Assembly (NCBI GenBank): GCA_963814745.1 | Contig: CAWFEA010000004.1 | Location: 806,001-870,000, forward strand | Direction: 5' to 3' | DNA from: CAWBRT01 sp963814745 | Lineage (GTDB): Bacteria; Acidobacteriota; Terriglobia; Terriglobales; Acidobacteriaceae | Length of the DNA stretch: 64,000 nt | Part shown: piece after piece, positions 37,310-45,320 of the stretch | Position numbering within the stretch: position 1 is the stretch's first letter | Layout of the letters: every line of letters starts with the position of its first letter | Notes under the pieces: generated by a model | What the model was told of the DNA's origin: nothing | The model's input: only the letters and a program-made list of their open reading frames with translations | Database searches by the model: none | Made by a program: the position numbers and the translations under genes

Positions 37310-39092
37310 GCTGGTGCCGTTCAATGTGGCTGTGGTCGATCGCGATTTCAACGTCGTAGCCGCCAACGAAAACTTCGAAGAGTATTTCGGCGATTGGCGG
37401 AATCGCACCTGTTACGATGTGCACAAGCGGGCGTCACAGCGTTGCGAACGGTGCCCAATGATCGCAACCTTCGAGGACGGGCGCGTGCGCGTGTCAGATG
37501 AGACCGGAGTCGACCGGCACGGGCGAACCTGCCATTACGTCGTCCACCTCGCGCCTTTGAAAGACGCCGGTGGGCGGGTGACTCACGTCCTGAAGATGAC
37601 GACAGATCTGACGGAATCGCGTAAATGGAAGCGGGAATACGACCGCTTGTTCGAACGCGTGCCCTGTCCGGCTTTTGTCGTTGATCGTAATTTCCGGGTG
37701 ATTCAGGCGAATGATAAGTTCTGCCAGATCTTCGGCAACCCAGAGGGAAAATCCTGTTATGAGGTTTGCAAACGGCGCAGGACCCCCTGCCGAAGTTGCA
37801 CCGCCGCGCTGACTTTCGCTGACGGGTCCGAACACGTTGCCAACGAAGTTGGCGTGCATCAGAACGGATCCCCTGCGTACTACGTTGTCACCAGCACTCC
37901 GCTGTTGCACGGGAAAGAAGGCGTGACGCACGTCATTCAGATGGCTACCGACATCAGCGAGATATCTCAACTCGAGCGGGAATTGCGAAAAACTCAGGAC
38001 TACTACGAGGCCCTGATCCACAATTCGCCGGCCGGGATCATCGCGGTCAACGCAGACGGCGATCCCAAGGTTGTCAATCCGGCGGCGCGCGCCCTGCTGG
38101 AGTGGGCGGCGGGCCAGCCGCCAACGGCGGCCCGGCTAAAGCAAATGCTGCCGGAGCAATTCTTCGCCTCCGACGCCATGCCCGAGGGAAGAATGGAGCT
38201 GTCCGAGGTTCCGTTGCTCTCGGCACAACAGCAGCAGATCCCGGTTCGCTTTTCAGCCGTTGAGCTGAAGAGTGGAAGGCGGCAACTGGGGCGAGCGGCC
38301 TTCATGGAGGATGTCCGCGAAATCAAACGCCTTGAACGGGAGAAACTGGATGCGGAACGGCTAGCCGCGGTCGGGCAAACAGTCGCCGGGCTGGCGCACA
38401 CGATCAAGAATCTTCTGATGGGCCTTGAAGGCGGAATGTACATGGTGGACAGCGGCCTGTCTCGAGGTAACGCCTCGCGCATCACCGCCGGGTGGCAGAT
38501 GTTGCAGCGCAACTTCGAAAAGACGACTGCTCTCGTGAAGGACTTCCTCAGCTTTGCCAAGGGCAGGCTGCCGGAACTGCGCCCGACAGATCCTAATGCT
38601 CTCGCCCGTGACATCGTAGCCCTTTACGTGGATGCGGCCCGCCTGCAAGGGGTGGAACTGAGGCTCGAGCTGGGCGCCGAAGTGCAAGCGGCTCCGCTTG
38701 ATCCGCAGGGGTTGGAGACATGCATTACTAATTTGCTCTCGAATGGAATCGATGCCGCGGCTATGCGGCCGGAGGGCGGAGGACAAGTCACCCTGCGGAC
38801 GTCTGAACAAGCCGGCAATTTGATTTTCGATGTTGTCGATAACGGGGGTGGCATCGATTGGGAAGTGCGGGGAAAAGTATTCACTACTTTCTTTACTACC
38901 AAGGGAAATAAGGGAACCGGCCTTGGCCTGCTGACCACTCGCAAGATCGTGCAGGAGCATGGCGGCCGAATCGACGTGGAGTCGACGCCTGGAGAAGGAG
39001 CCACCTTCCGCATTTGCTTATCGCGCGAGCGCCTGCAAGCAATCGCCAACTCGGCCTCCAAGCCCGACAATTCAAATCATGGGGTAATGTGA
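37254..39092 (+). CDS. Cytoplasmic sensor histidine kinase with three PAS domains, two Cys-rich
   Basis: No membrane helix is present, so it senses an internal signal. PAS1 (about 15-125) contains CYDVHKRASQRCERCPMIATF and PAS2 (about 130-245) CYEVCKRRRTPCRSCTAALT, both at the same place, suggesting paired metal, haem or Fe-S sensing sites. PAS3 follows (YYEALIHNSPAGIIAVNADG). The kinase core has LAHTIKNLLMGLEGG as H-box (His near 382), DNGGGIDWEVRGKVFTTFFT, and TGLGLLTTRKIV. ATG 37254 lies 56 bases inside the NrfD fusion gene, so the sensor is translated with the redox complex. Its stop overlaps the next ATG as TGATG. Confidence 0.88.
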   Translation: MEPPSQFELDPVLRGRLFELVPFNVAVVDRDFNVVAANENFEEYFGDWRNRTCYDVHKRASQRCERCPMIATFEDGRVRVSDETGVDRHGRTCHYVVHLAPLKDAGGRVTHVLKMTTDLTESRKWKREYDRLFERVPCPAFVVDRNFRVIQANDKFCQIFGNPEGKSCYEVCKRRRTPCRSCTAALTFADGSEHVANEVGVHQNGSPAYYVVTSTPLLHGKEGVTHVIQMATDISEISQLERELRKTQDYYEALIHNSPAGIIAVNADGDPKVVNPAARALLEWAAGQPPTAARLKQMLPEQFFASDAMPEGRMELSEVPLLSAQQQQIPVRFSAVELKSGRRQLGRAAFMEDVREIKRLEREKLDAERLAAVGQTVAGLAHTIKNLLMGLEGGMYMVDSGLSRGNASRITAGWQMLQRNFEKTTALVKDFLSFAKGRLPELRPTDPNALARDIVALYVDAARLQGVELRLELGAEVQAAPLDPQGLETCITNLLSNGIDAAAMRPEGGGQVTLRTSEQAGNLIFDVVDNGGGIDWEVRGKVFTTFFTTKGNKGTGLGLLTTRKIVQEHGGRIDVESTPGEGATFRICLSRERLQAIANSASKPDNSNHGVM

Positions 39093-39601
39093 TGACCGAA
39101 GCAAAGCCTTACCGGATTCTGGTGGTCGATGACGAGGCGGATGTCCGCGAGTACCTGTGTGCCGCTCTGGAAGATGCCGGTTTCGTTGTCGAAACCGCCC
39201 GAGACGGGCTCGAAGCTCTGGAGTCGGTGCGGCGCAGTGCGCCGGATTTAATCTCGTTGGACTTGGTGATGCCCCGCCATTCCGGCGCGAAGCTCTATCG
39301 TGATCTGCAGAAGGACAAAGCGCTCGCGAAGATTCCCGTGTTGATGGTTACCGGCCATGCCCGTGATGAGATGGGCAAGGCTGACTTCAACGAAATGACC
39401 ATGTCCGGCCCTGGCGTTTATCTCGAGAAACCCGTGCGGCCTGACTCTTACGTTTCGGCGGTTCGCAGTCTATTGGGCATTGAAGTCGCCGAAGCTCAAG
39501 TGAACGACTCGGAAAGACTTCGCGGCGAGTTGGCCGCCGTGCTTTCGACAGCCAGCACAGACACGTTGCAACGCGCACTGGATGCGCTCAAGAAGAAATG
39601 A
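39092..39601 (+). CDS. Response regulator with receiver and short C-terminal tail
   Basis: A single receiver: ILVVDDEADVREYL with the acidic pair, acceptor Asp in LISLDLVMPRHSG, and MVTGHARDE and YLEKPVRP in place of the usual Thr and Lys. The remaining 45 residues (VNDSERLRGELAAVLSTAST) are not a DNA-binding domain. It is probably the direct partner of the coupled kinase (TGATG overlap) and passes the signal on by protein contact. Confidence 0.85.
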   Translation: MTEAKPYRILVVDDEADVREYLCAALEDAGFVVETARDGLEALESVRRSAPDLISLDLVMPRHSGAKLYRDLQKDKALAKIPVLMVTGHARDEMGKADFNEMTMSGPGVYLEKPVRPDSYVSAVRSLLGIEVAEAQVNDSERLRGELAAVLSTASTDTLQRALDALKKK

Positions 39602-39611
39602 GGCGAGTATT

Positions 39612-40010
39612 ATGGCGGAATACAAAGGAAAAATTCTGGTCGTCGATGACGAAGAAGATGTGACCACTTTCATCGGCACGCTGCTGGAAGACAATGGCTA
39701 TTCGGTGATCAAGGCCGCGGACGGCAAACAGGGGATGGAGAAAGCCAAGTCCGAAAGTCCTGATCTGATCATTCTGGACGTCTGCATGCCGGAAGAGAGT
39801 GGGGTGCGCATGTACCGCAACTTGCAGGCGGACGCGCAAACAACCATAATCCCGGTGATCATCCTGACGGGAATCTCACACGACTTCAAGCGGTTCATCG
39901 AGACCCGCCGCCAGGTGCGCCCGCCCGCGGGGTACTTTGATAAACCGCCGGACCGCGAGCAGTTGTTGGCCAAAGTTGGTGAACTGATCGGCGCGAAGCA
40001 CGTCGTGTAG
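39612..40010 (+). CDS. Single-domain response regulator
   Basis: A 132-residue receiver: ILVVDDEEDVTTFIGTLLED, acceptor Asp in LIILDVCMPEESG, PVIILTG and GYFDKPPDREQLL. No output domain. It follows the first receiver by 10 bases; the two share the unusual phrase SG(A/V)(K/R)(L/M)YR(D/N)LQ, so they are paralogues from a duplication. GAGG precedes ATG 39612. Confidence 0.85.
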   Translation: MAEYKGKILVVDDEEDVTTFIGTLLEDNGYSVIKAADGKQGMEKAKSESPDLIILDVCMPEESGVRMYRNLQADAQTTIIPVIILTGISHDFKRFIETRRQVRPPAGYFDKPPDREQLLAKVGELIGAKHVV

Positions 40011-40108
40011 TGATTCGCGGCGTCTTGCCGACGTTGGAAAGCTGGCATGCTCTGGCAGGCGGATGTCATGTGACCATGCCCTCGCCAGCGCCTGATATGG
40101 AGAGCTGA

Positions 40109-41017
40109 ATGAAGCGGAAAGCCATTATCGCAACATTAATTTTCCTGGTGCTGACTGCCTTAGCAACCGCGAATGCGACTGGCTCGCAAACCGGTTCGCA
40201 ACTGCTGGTCCAGACAAACTGGTTGGGCGACCACCTCAAGGATTCGAATGTCGTCGTGCTTCACGTTGCGCCTAACCGGACCTTTTATGACGCGGGGCAT
40301 ATTCCCGGAGCACGTTTCTTGCCGTTAAGCGATGTTGCCGTAACCCGCAATGGCTTTCCGAACCAGTTGCCCACCGTCAACGCCCTGAAGGCCGCCTTTG
40401 AGCGCGTGGGCGTCGGCGACAAATCGCGTGTCATAATTTATGACGATCTGAAAGGCCTGTTTGCCGCGCGCGTGTATTTTGCGCTCGATTACCTTGGCCG
40501 TGGACAGCACGCCGCCCTGCTCGATGGCGGAATGGAAAAGTGGAAGGCGGAACACCGCGACGTGACCATGGCTGCGCCCGCCTTCAACAGCGCCACCTTA
40601 ACGGTGAAAGCTCGTCCGGGGCTTATCGTCAATCTGCCCGCGATGAAGCAGATCGTGGCCGAAAAGAAAACAACGTTGATCGATGCCCGTCCGCCGGATG
40701 AGTATTCGGGAGCGAAAGCGGGCGGTGGCGTGCCGCGTGGCGGACACATCCTCGGGGCGAAAAGTGTTTTCTGGATGGACAACCTGGTAAGCAAAGACAA
40801 TCCCGTTCTGAGACCGGCGCCCGAGATGCTGGTCAAGTACGAAGCGGCGGGCGTGAAGCGGGGAAAGAACGTGGTGGTCTACTGTCGCACTGGCATGCAG
40901 GCTTCCCACGACTACTTCACGCTCAAGCTTCTCGGGTTTAGTCCGGTCTTGTACGAAGGGTCTTTCGTCGAGTGGAGCAATGCACCCGGAGCGCCGGTCG
41001 AGACCGGCAAACCGTAG
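40109..41017 (+). CDS. Exported tandem-rhodanese sulfurtransferase
   Basis: Rhodanese domains move sulfane sulfur between donors such as thiosulfate and thiol acceptors. A signal peptide (AIIATLIFLVLTALATANA) places it in the periplasm. The first domain (DAGHIPGARFLPL, IIYDDLKGLFAARVYF) lacks the catalytic Cys, which is replaced by Asp. The second domain has it, VVYCRTGMQAS, near residue 258. Length of 302 fits two-domain sulfurtransferases. GGAGAG precedes ATG 40109. It is the last gene of the redox/sensor run and links the complex to sulfur chemistry. Confidence 0.88.
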   Translation: MKRKAIIATLIFLVLTALATANATGSQTGSQLLVQTNWLGDHLKDSNVVVLHVAPNRTFYDAGHIPGARFLPLSDVAVTRNGFPNQLPTVNALKAAFERVGVGDKSRVIIYDDLKGLFAARVYFALDYLGRGQHAALLDGGMEKWKAEHRDVTMAAPAFNSATLTVKARPGLIVNLPAMKQIVAEKKTTLIDARPPDEYSGAKAGGGVPRGGHILGAKSVFWMDNLVSKDNPVLRPAPEMLVKYEAAGVKRGKNVVVYCRTGMQASHDYFTLKLLGFSPVLYEGSFVEWSNAPGAPVETGKP

Positions 41018-41036
41018 TCATCTTAGGAGCGTCCAC

Positions 41037-41065
41037 GAGGCAATCGCATCGGGAACGATTGCCTC
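41037..41065 (+). terminator. Probable terminator hairpin after the rhodanese gene
   Basis: GAGGCAATCG (41037-41046) pairs perfectly with CGATTGCCTC (41056-41065) around nine bases. It is 20 bases after the rhodanese stop. Only a short mixed A/T tail follows, so termination may be incomplete. Confidence 0.5.
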
Positions 41066-41385
41066 AGGATTTACGCTTCGGCCACGTTGCCTAGTTATGC
41101 CCCGAAAGCAGCGCCGCCCATCATCCGCGACTCCCGCATCTGTTCGGATGCAAGTAGACCTTGTCATAACCAGCGGTTCCGCGCCGCTTGAGCGTTTTTT
41201 CGCTCGCGCCAGTCATCGCGACCGTCAGGCCGAACATTCCGCAGACAGCGGCTGCTTGTACACCGCGGAAACGGGCGATGCGTCCGCAGATCGAATCGGC
41301 GGCTATGCGCCCCTACCGATTGACGGGACCAGCCAGCGGAGCCACGCACCACTCCCCGGTCACGAAATCGGAGACACTTGCTTCG
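41066..41385. other. Intergenic stretch between rhodanese and PadR copy 2
   Basis: About 320 bases between two convergent genes. Frames here have no ribosome binding site and no family motif; I see no gene. Confidence 0.5.
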
Positions 41386-41793
41386 TTACAGGTAATCTTT
41401 TTCAGGCGTTTCTGTCGCGGAATCAGCCTGGCGCGCAAATCGAGACATTGAACTGGCGATTTTTCCCAGCACTTGTGCCCACTCCCGCAGATGCTTATTC
41501 CCCTCTTTCGTCAGCGAGTAAACTCTGCGGGCCGCCGGCTCATCGACATCCCAGTGCGATGTGACGTACCCGTGGGCCTCCAGCCGGCGGAGGGTTCGGT
41601 ACAAGACAGCGTTTTCGATTTCCGAGTCAGTAAACGAATATCGGGAAAGCTCACCGGAAAGATCATACCCATACGATTGCTTCTTTTCTTTGAGTATCAG
41701 CAGGAGCACTGGCTCTACGAAGCGGTAGAGGTGCCCCATCGCGCATGTACAAGGATATTGGTGCCTGTGCCGACGACACTCAACTTGCGGCAT
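41386..41793 (-). CDS. PadR-type transcriptional regulator with Cys/His N-terminus (copy 2)
   Basis: A 135-residue paralogue of the 31666-32100 protein. The N-terminus CRRHRHQYPCTCAMGHLYRF is followed by the winged HTH (SYGYDLSGELSRYSFTDSEI, VLYRTLRRLEAHGYVTSHW, ARRVYSLTKEGNKHLREWAQ). GGGGGAG precedes ATG 41793. A weaker symmetric site (GATTCGTACTTACACAATC, 41813-41831) lies 20 bases upstream. It does not fit the consensus well, so it may be controlled differently. Two paralogues at either end of the redox block suggest heterodimers or divided responses. Confidence 0.85.
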   Translation of the reverse strand: MPQVECRRHRHQYPCTCAMGHLYRFVEPVLLLILKEKKQSYGYDLSGELSRYSFTDSEIENAVLYRTLRRLEAHGYVTSHWDVDEPAARRVYSLTKEGNKHLREWAQVLGKIASSMSRFARQADSATETPEKDYL

Positions 41794-41848
41794 TGAATTG
41801 CTCCCCCGAATGATTCGTACTTACACAATCGAAACCGCGAATATCATA

Positions 41849-42208
41849 TTAGTGCTGGCAACTTCCGCCCGAATGATCACAACCGGTTATCCCGGTCTCG
41901 AGTCTCCCATTCAAGAACGTGCTGACAATGACCTCGGGATCAGAAGCCGAGATGCCGGCAAGTACCTGGACCGAGGCTGCTGTGAGCAGGTCCATGGCGC
42001 GCGAACCGATTCCGCCCGCAATCACTACATTGACTCCGCGCCCCTGCAGCCATAGCGGCAGAAGGCCAGGCTGGTGGTCCGGGGCTTTCTCCACCCGGCG
42101 CCCAGATATGTTTTTTGTGCAAGGATCTGCGTCGACGAACAGAAACTCTTCACAATGTCCAAAGTGTTGGCACAGTCGCCCTTCCGACAACGGTATTGCG
42201 ATCCTCAC
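41849..42208 (-). CDS. NifX/NifB-type iron-molybdenum cofactor-binding family protein
   Basis: The 119-residue protein has the family core: RIAIPLSEGRLCQHFGHCEE, VNVVIAGGIGSRAMDLL and VLAGISASDPEVIVSTFLNG. A C-terminal CDHSGGSCQH adds possible metal ligands. Stand-alone members are found far from nitrogenase and are thought to carry metal clusters; no nif genes are seen here. GTG 42208 follows AAGGAG at 5 bases. A palindrome of the PadR type lies 44 bases upstream, placing it in the proposed regulon. Confidence 0.8.
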   Translation of the reverse strand: MRIAIPLSEGRLCQHFGHCEEFLFVDADPCTKNISGRRVEKAPDHQPGLLPLWLQGRGVNVVIAGGIGSRAMDLLTAASVQVLAGISASDPEVIVSTFLNGRLETGITGCDHSGGSCQH

Positions 42209-42251
42209 GGCATCTCCTTCACGATTTTCATTTGTGGTTGTAATAAGCATG

Positions 42252-42270
42252 TAGATGTATATTACACTTA
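42252..42270. promoter_or_regulatory. Putative PadR operator C (NifX-like gene)
   Basis: On the minus strand TAAGTGTAATATACATCTA, matching the 6-7-6 palindrome. It sits between the NifX-like gene and the divergent thioesterase gene and could serve both. Confidence 0.6.
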
Positions 42271-42397
42271 CTGGGCACGTCGAGCAAGCCAAGTATTGTT
42301 GTTAACGCCGTAACGGTTTCGCGCAGTGCACGTGCAATCATCGGACGCTCGGCGGTGCGCGAGACGTTGTTGGCAGATAGAGTTGGGGGGAAACCAC

Positions 42398-42868
42398 TTG
42401 AGCTTACTACAGAGCGACACGCTCCAGGCTCAGCCACAGGCTACCTGTTTTGTATGCGGTTCGGACAATCCGGGAGGGTTGCAGGTCCGCTATGAATGTG
42501 GGGTTGACGGTACGGTCAACGCAACGTGGACCCCGACAAATATGTGCGAGGGGTTCCGTGGAATCGTGCATGGCGGCATTGTCAGCACCGTGCTTGATGA
42601 GGCGATGTCCAAAGCTGTGTTCGCAACCAAATGCCAGGCGCTTACCTGCGAACTGAGAGTGCGATTCCGGCGCCACGTAACCGTTGGCGAACCCTTGCGT
42701 ATCCGAGGCTGGGTCGTTGCTCGGCAAAAACGCAAGATTACGGCGGAAGCGAGTCTGTGCACCCTTGATGGCAAAGATCGTGCGCAGGCCTGGGCAACTT
42801 TTGTGGTACTGACAGGAAGTCAGGGCGATCAGACTGTTCTCAGGCCGGGTCTCGCTAGTTCAGAATGA
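42398..42868 (+). CDS. Hotdog-fold thioesterase (PaaI type)
   Basis: The 156-residue protein has the hotdog thioesterase core: FRGIVHGGIVSTVLDEAMSK, where His-Gly-Gly and Asp/Glu are the active-site region, and VTVGEPLRIRGWVVARQKRK. The N-terminal CFVCGSDNPGGLQVRY is frequent in this subgroup. It would cleave acyl-CoA thioesters in the cytoplasm. TTG 42398 is preceded by a G-run (GGGGGG) 7 bases away; the frame opens at 42326 without such a site. It is divergent from the NifX-like gene. Confidence 0.82.
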   Translation: MSLLQSDTLQAQPQATCFVCGSDNPGGLQVRYECGVDGTVNATWTPTNMCEGFRGIVHGGIVSTVLDEAMSKAVFATKCQALTCELRVRFRRHVTVGEPLRIRGWVVARQKRKITAEASLCTLDGKDRAQAWATFVVLTGSQGDQTVLRPGLASSE

Positions 42869-42889
42869 ACCTAACCGGGAGGAGTGAAA

Positions 42890-43654
42890 ATGAGGATCAT
42901 CATTCTTGCAGTCATTCTTTGCCTGTGTTCGATAGGGGCAATCGGCTCAGAATTGAGCGTGTACGCACCTGGAGGCGTGAGGTCCGCGTTACAGAACGCC
43001 GCGGCAGCCTTTGAGCGCGAAACACATCACACCATCAAGTTTACCTTCGGTACAGGAGGAGGAATACAGAAACAGGTGGCTGCTGATGCGCCCGCTGACG
43101 TCACCGTGCTTCCGTCTGCCGGCGTTACTGAGCTCGAACGGGGAGGGCTGGTCGCACCAAACTCGCGGCTGGAGGTGGGTAGCGTTGGGGTGGGAGTCGG
43201 AATCAAGGCGGGCATGCCTCGGCCCAAGATCGGTACACCCGACGACCTCCGGGACACGCTCCTGGCGGCAAAGTCGATTACCTATGCCGACCCCGCCCGT
43301 GGCGGCACATCCGGTACATATTTCGCCACCGTGGTGCTTCCACGCCTCGGCATCGTAGAGCAGGTGCGAAGCAAGACTGCGCTTGCAGGCGTAGGTGAAG
43401 AAGCGGTACAACGAGTAGCAAACGGGCAATCCGAGATCGTGGTTGTCCAATCGAGCGAGATCACTGCTGTTCCAGGTGCTGAGTTAGTTGGTCCCTTACC
43501 CAAAAGTCTTCAGAGCGAAATCCGGTATGCCGCCGTTGTGCTCAAGACCGCCAAGGCTCCTGAGGCAGCACGCGCGTTCGTCAAATTTCTGGCTTCGCCG
43601 TCCGGGAGAGCGGCATTTAAGGCTGCGGGATTTGAACCGCCCTCTGAACGCTGA
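42890..43654 (+). CDS. Periplasmic substrate-binding protein, ModA-like
   Basis: A 254-residue exported protein (signal MRIIILAVILCLCSIGAIGS) with the two-lobed binding fold of molybdate-type binding proteins: LSVYAPGGVRSALQNAAAAF, FTFGTGGGIQKQVAADAPAD, and ARGGTSGTYFATVV with the ligand-contacting Gly/Ser/Thr residues. No ABC permease or ATPase is adjacent, so ligand and transport partner are unknown. AGGAG precedes ATG 42890. It follows the thioesterase by 21 bases, probably one operon. Confidence 0.8.
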   Translation: MRIIILAVILCLCSIGAIGSELSVYAPGGVRSALQNAAAAFERETHHTIKFTFGTGGGIQKQVAADAPADVTVLPSAGVTELERGGLVAPNSRLEVGSVGVGVGIKAGMPRPKIGTPDDLRDTLLAAKSITYADPARGGTSGTYFATVVLPRLGIVEQVRSKTALAGVGEEAVQRVANGQSEIVVVQSSEITAVPGAELVGPLPKSLQSEIRYAAVVLKTAKAPEAARAFVKFLASPSGRAAFKAAGFEPPSER

Positions 43655-43853
43655 ACATCGGAAGAACGACCCTGAGCCCCAGCCCAACACTTGTAGCACG
43701 GCAATTCGACGTCGTCGCGAATGCCGCCATGTGGTTGGCCAAGACCATCGACGAGATTCAATCGTTGGAGCCAAAGGCGTAAACCGACTCATCCGGGTCG
43801 TACAGGTGAAACATAGCCCCGGCTGCCAGGACGAAGCAACCAGTTGCGAAAAG

Positions 43854-43900
43854 GTGGGCGCGAACATCGGCAGGCAAAACTGTCGCCGATTCGCGCCCAC
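43854..43900. terminator. Long hairpin between convergent genes
   Basis: GTGGGCGCGAACATCGGC (43854-43871) pairs with GCCGATTCGCGCCCAC (43885-43900) over 16 base pairs with a two-base bulge and a 13-base loop. It lies between the convergent ModA-like and Tat-protein genes, so a bidirectional terminator is the simplest reading, although no T-run follows. Confidence 0.45.
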
Positions 43901-43932
43901 TCATATCTCTCCAATGGTTTCCGCGGATGGCA

Positions 43933-44799
43933 TTAACTCTTCTTGTAATAGCGGCCGTTCATCTCCTTGCCCATGACGGCGAAATCGCAATGTGAAGCTT
44001 CCAGAGGGTCCGATTTCCAGGAAAACTTCTTGGAAGGAACGCGGATCGCCGCCTCTAGTTGCGCCATCGCTTTGACCCCAGCAAAACGGTACTGGAACAG
44101 CGGATCTTCGTACACAACGCGTTCGCTGGTAGCGTTGAAGACCAGTTTGAAATCCATAAACGCCGGTGAGGTTTCCGCGTCCATTGCCGGCCAGCGGGGT
44201 TGGTCGATGACGGGAACGTTCTTCATGGTCAGCGTCGCCATTCGCCCGTCAGAGCTGAGCACGAGACCGCCTTCGGACACAGGCACCACCCAGTAGGTGC
44301 CTTCAGGCGCGATGGGAGGATGGCAGTCGTGGATTTGGTTTGCAGGGACCGCCGGTCCCTTAAATAGAGTAAGTCATATATGAGAGAACACGCCCTGCTG
44401 CGCTCGGCGCGCCGCCCAGTATTCTCCCGACATGTAGCTGAAGTCGGTGGTAGGGGCACCGAAAGCCAGGTGATTGCCCTTGTTGTCGGTCCCCATGCCA
44501 GTGAATCCAGCACAACGCCCGAGCTTCCCTTGAAAATGGAAGATGTGGGAGAGTTCGACGTCCGGCTTCGGCATCTGGTTGTGATCGCCATTCTTGTCCA
44601 GCCAGGGAATGGGAAATGGACAACTGCCGCCGTTGGACGGCACATGATTCTTCGGTATAGGGGGTTGGCAGGACTCCGCCCCGAATAAGGGGACAGAGAA
44701 TAATGGTGTAAGCGCGCTCAGCCCGGCGGCGGCCGTGCCTGCACGAAGAAGACTACGCCGTTGTGGGTTGAAGTCTTTGCTAATCTGCCTGTACGACAT
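43933..44799 (-). CDS. Tat-exported protein of unknown function with an in-frame TGA
   Basis: The protein opens with a twin-arginine signal (NPQRRSLLRAGTAAAGLSAL). The mature part has no family I can name; it includes SHIFHFQGKLGRCAGFTGMG and ends FAVMGKEMNGRYYKKS. ATG 44799 has an excellent AGGAGG site. At 44374-44376 the frame meets TGA after GVFSHI. The same frame then continues open for 147 codons of protein-like sequence (LTLFKGPAVPANQIHDCHPP) to a stop at 43933, with no frame change. Either a nonsense change split the gene, or TGA is read as selenocysteine: a strong hairpin stands 14 bases after it. The second reading is speculative. The upstream palindrome at 44978 links it to the PadR sites. 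Confidence 0.6.
44344..44376 (-). promoter_or_regulatory. TGA followed by a SECIS-like hairpin
   Basis: On the minus strand TGA (44376-44374) is followed after 13 bases by the perfect stem AGGGACC/GGTCCCT with loop GGC. The loop starts 20 bases after TGA and its first base is G. These distances fit published rules for bacterial SECIS elements. A chance palindrome cannot be excluded. Confidence 0.35.
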
Positions 44800-44977
44800 G
44801 CGGACCTCCTGATGCGTTGATTTCGAACGTGGTACCACGGGGAACAGAACGGAAGACTGCTGCTTGTTGCCGGCGGGAAAGCTTCGGCGGACCAACGAAC
44901 AAGCTGCCTGATCAACTCGCATAGGTTTGTCCTAAGCGAATCAAAATGTTCGCAGGGCTCCTCACTCCCCACACTGC

Positions 44978-44996
44978 TAGTTGTAACATACACCTA
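44978..44996. promoter_or_regulatory. Putative PadR operator D (Tat-protein gene)
   Basis: On the minus strand TAGGTGTATGTTACAACTA, the fourth 6-7-6 palindrome. It lies about 180 bases upstream of the Tat-protein ATG and 320 bases from the HDOD gene on the other side. Confidence 0.55.
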
Positions 44997-45320
44997 CTCG
45001 GGCACGATGAATCGCCACTGCCGTGTTCTGGTGTGATTTCAATCACTCTCGCCGGAACGAGCGGCGCGTTTGATATTCCTGCCCTTTTAGTTAGGGTCAC
45101 AACTTCCGGGGCTGGCCTCTTGTGATGCCGCCTCGAACCAACAGTTTGCGGATAAGTCTCGTTGCGGTAAGTGCGGGCTGCTGGGTGGCGCGGTCAACGG
45201 GGTGGAGGCTCGAACAAACGCCGAAAAAGTAAACTGAAGCGTAAACATGCCGATAGAGGGATAAGCGGCTTTAGGCGGCTGTGTCGCACATACCGGGGGC
45301 AGCCGAAAAGGGAGTTGCTT
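44997..45320. other. Intergenic stretch between Tat-protein and HDOD genes
   Basis: About 320 bases between divergent genes. Apart from operator D at its left edge I see no gene or clear promoter. Confidence 0.45.

Noticed and set aside
41813..41831. Fifth PadR operator before PadR copy 2
   Set aside because: GATTCGTACTTACACAATC is symmetric and shares GTACTTA with site B, but its half-sites do not fit TARGTG/CANCTA.
44344..44360. Hairpin as a terminator of a short Tat-protein gene
   Set aside because: There is no T-run after the stem, and the frame continues with protein-like sequence, so termination is not the best explanation.
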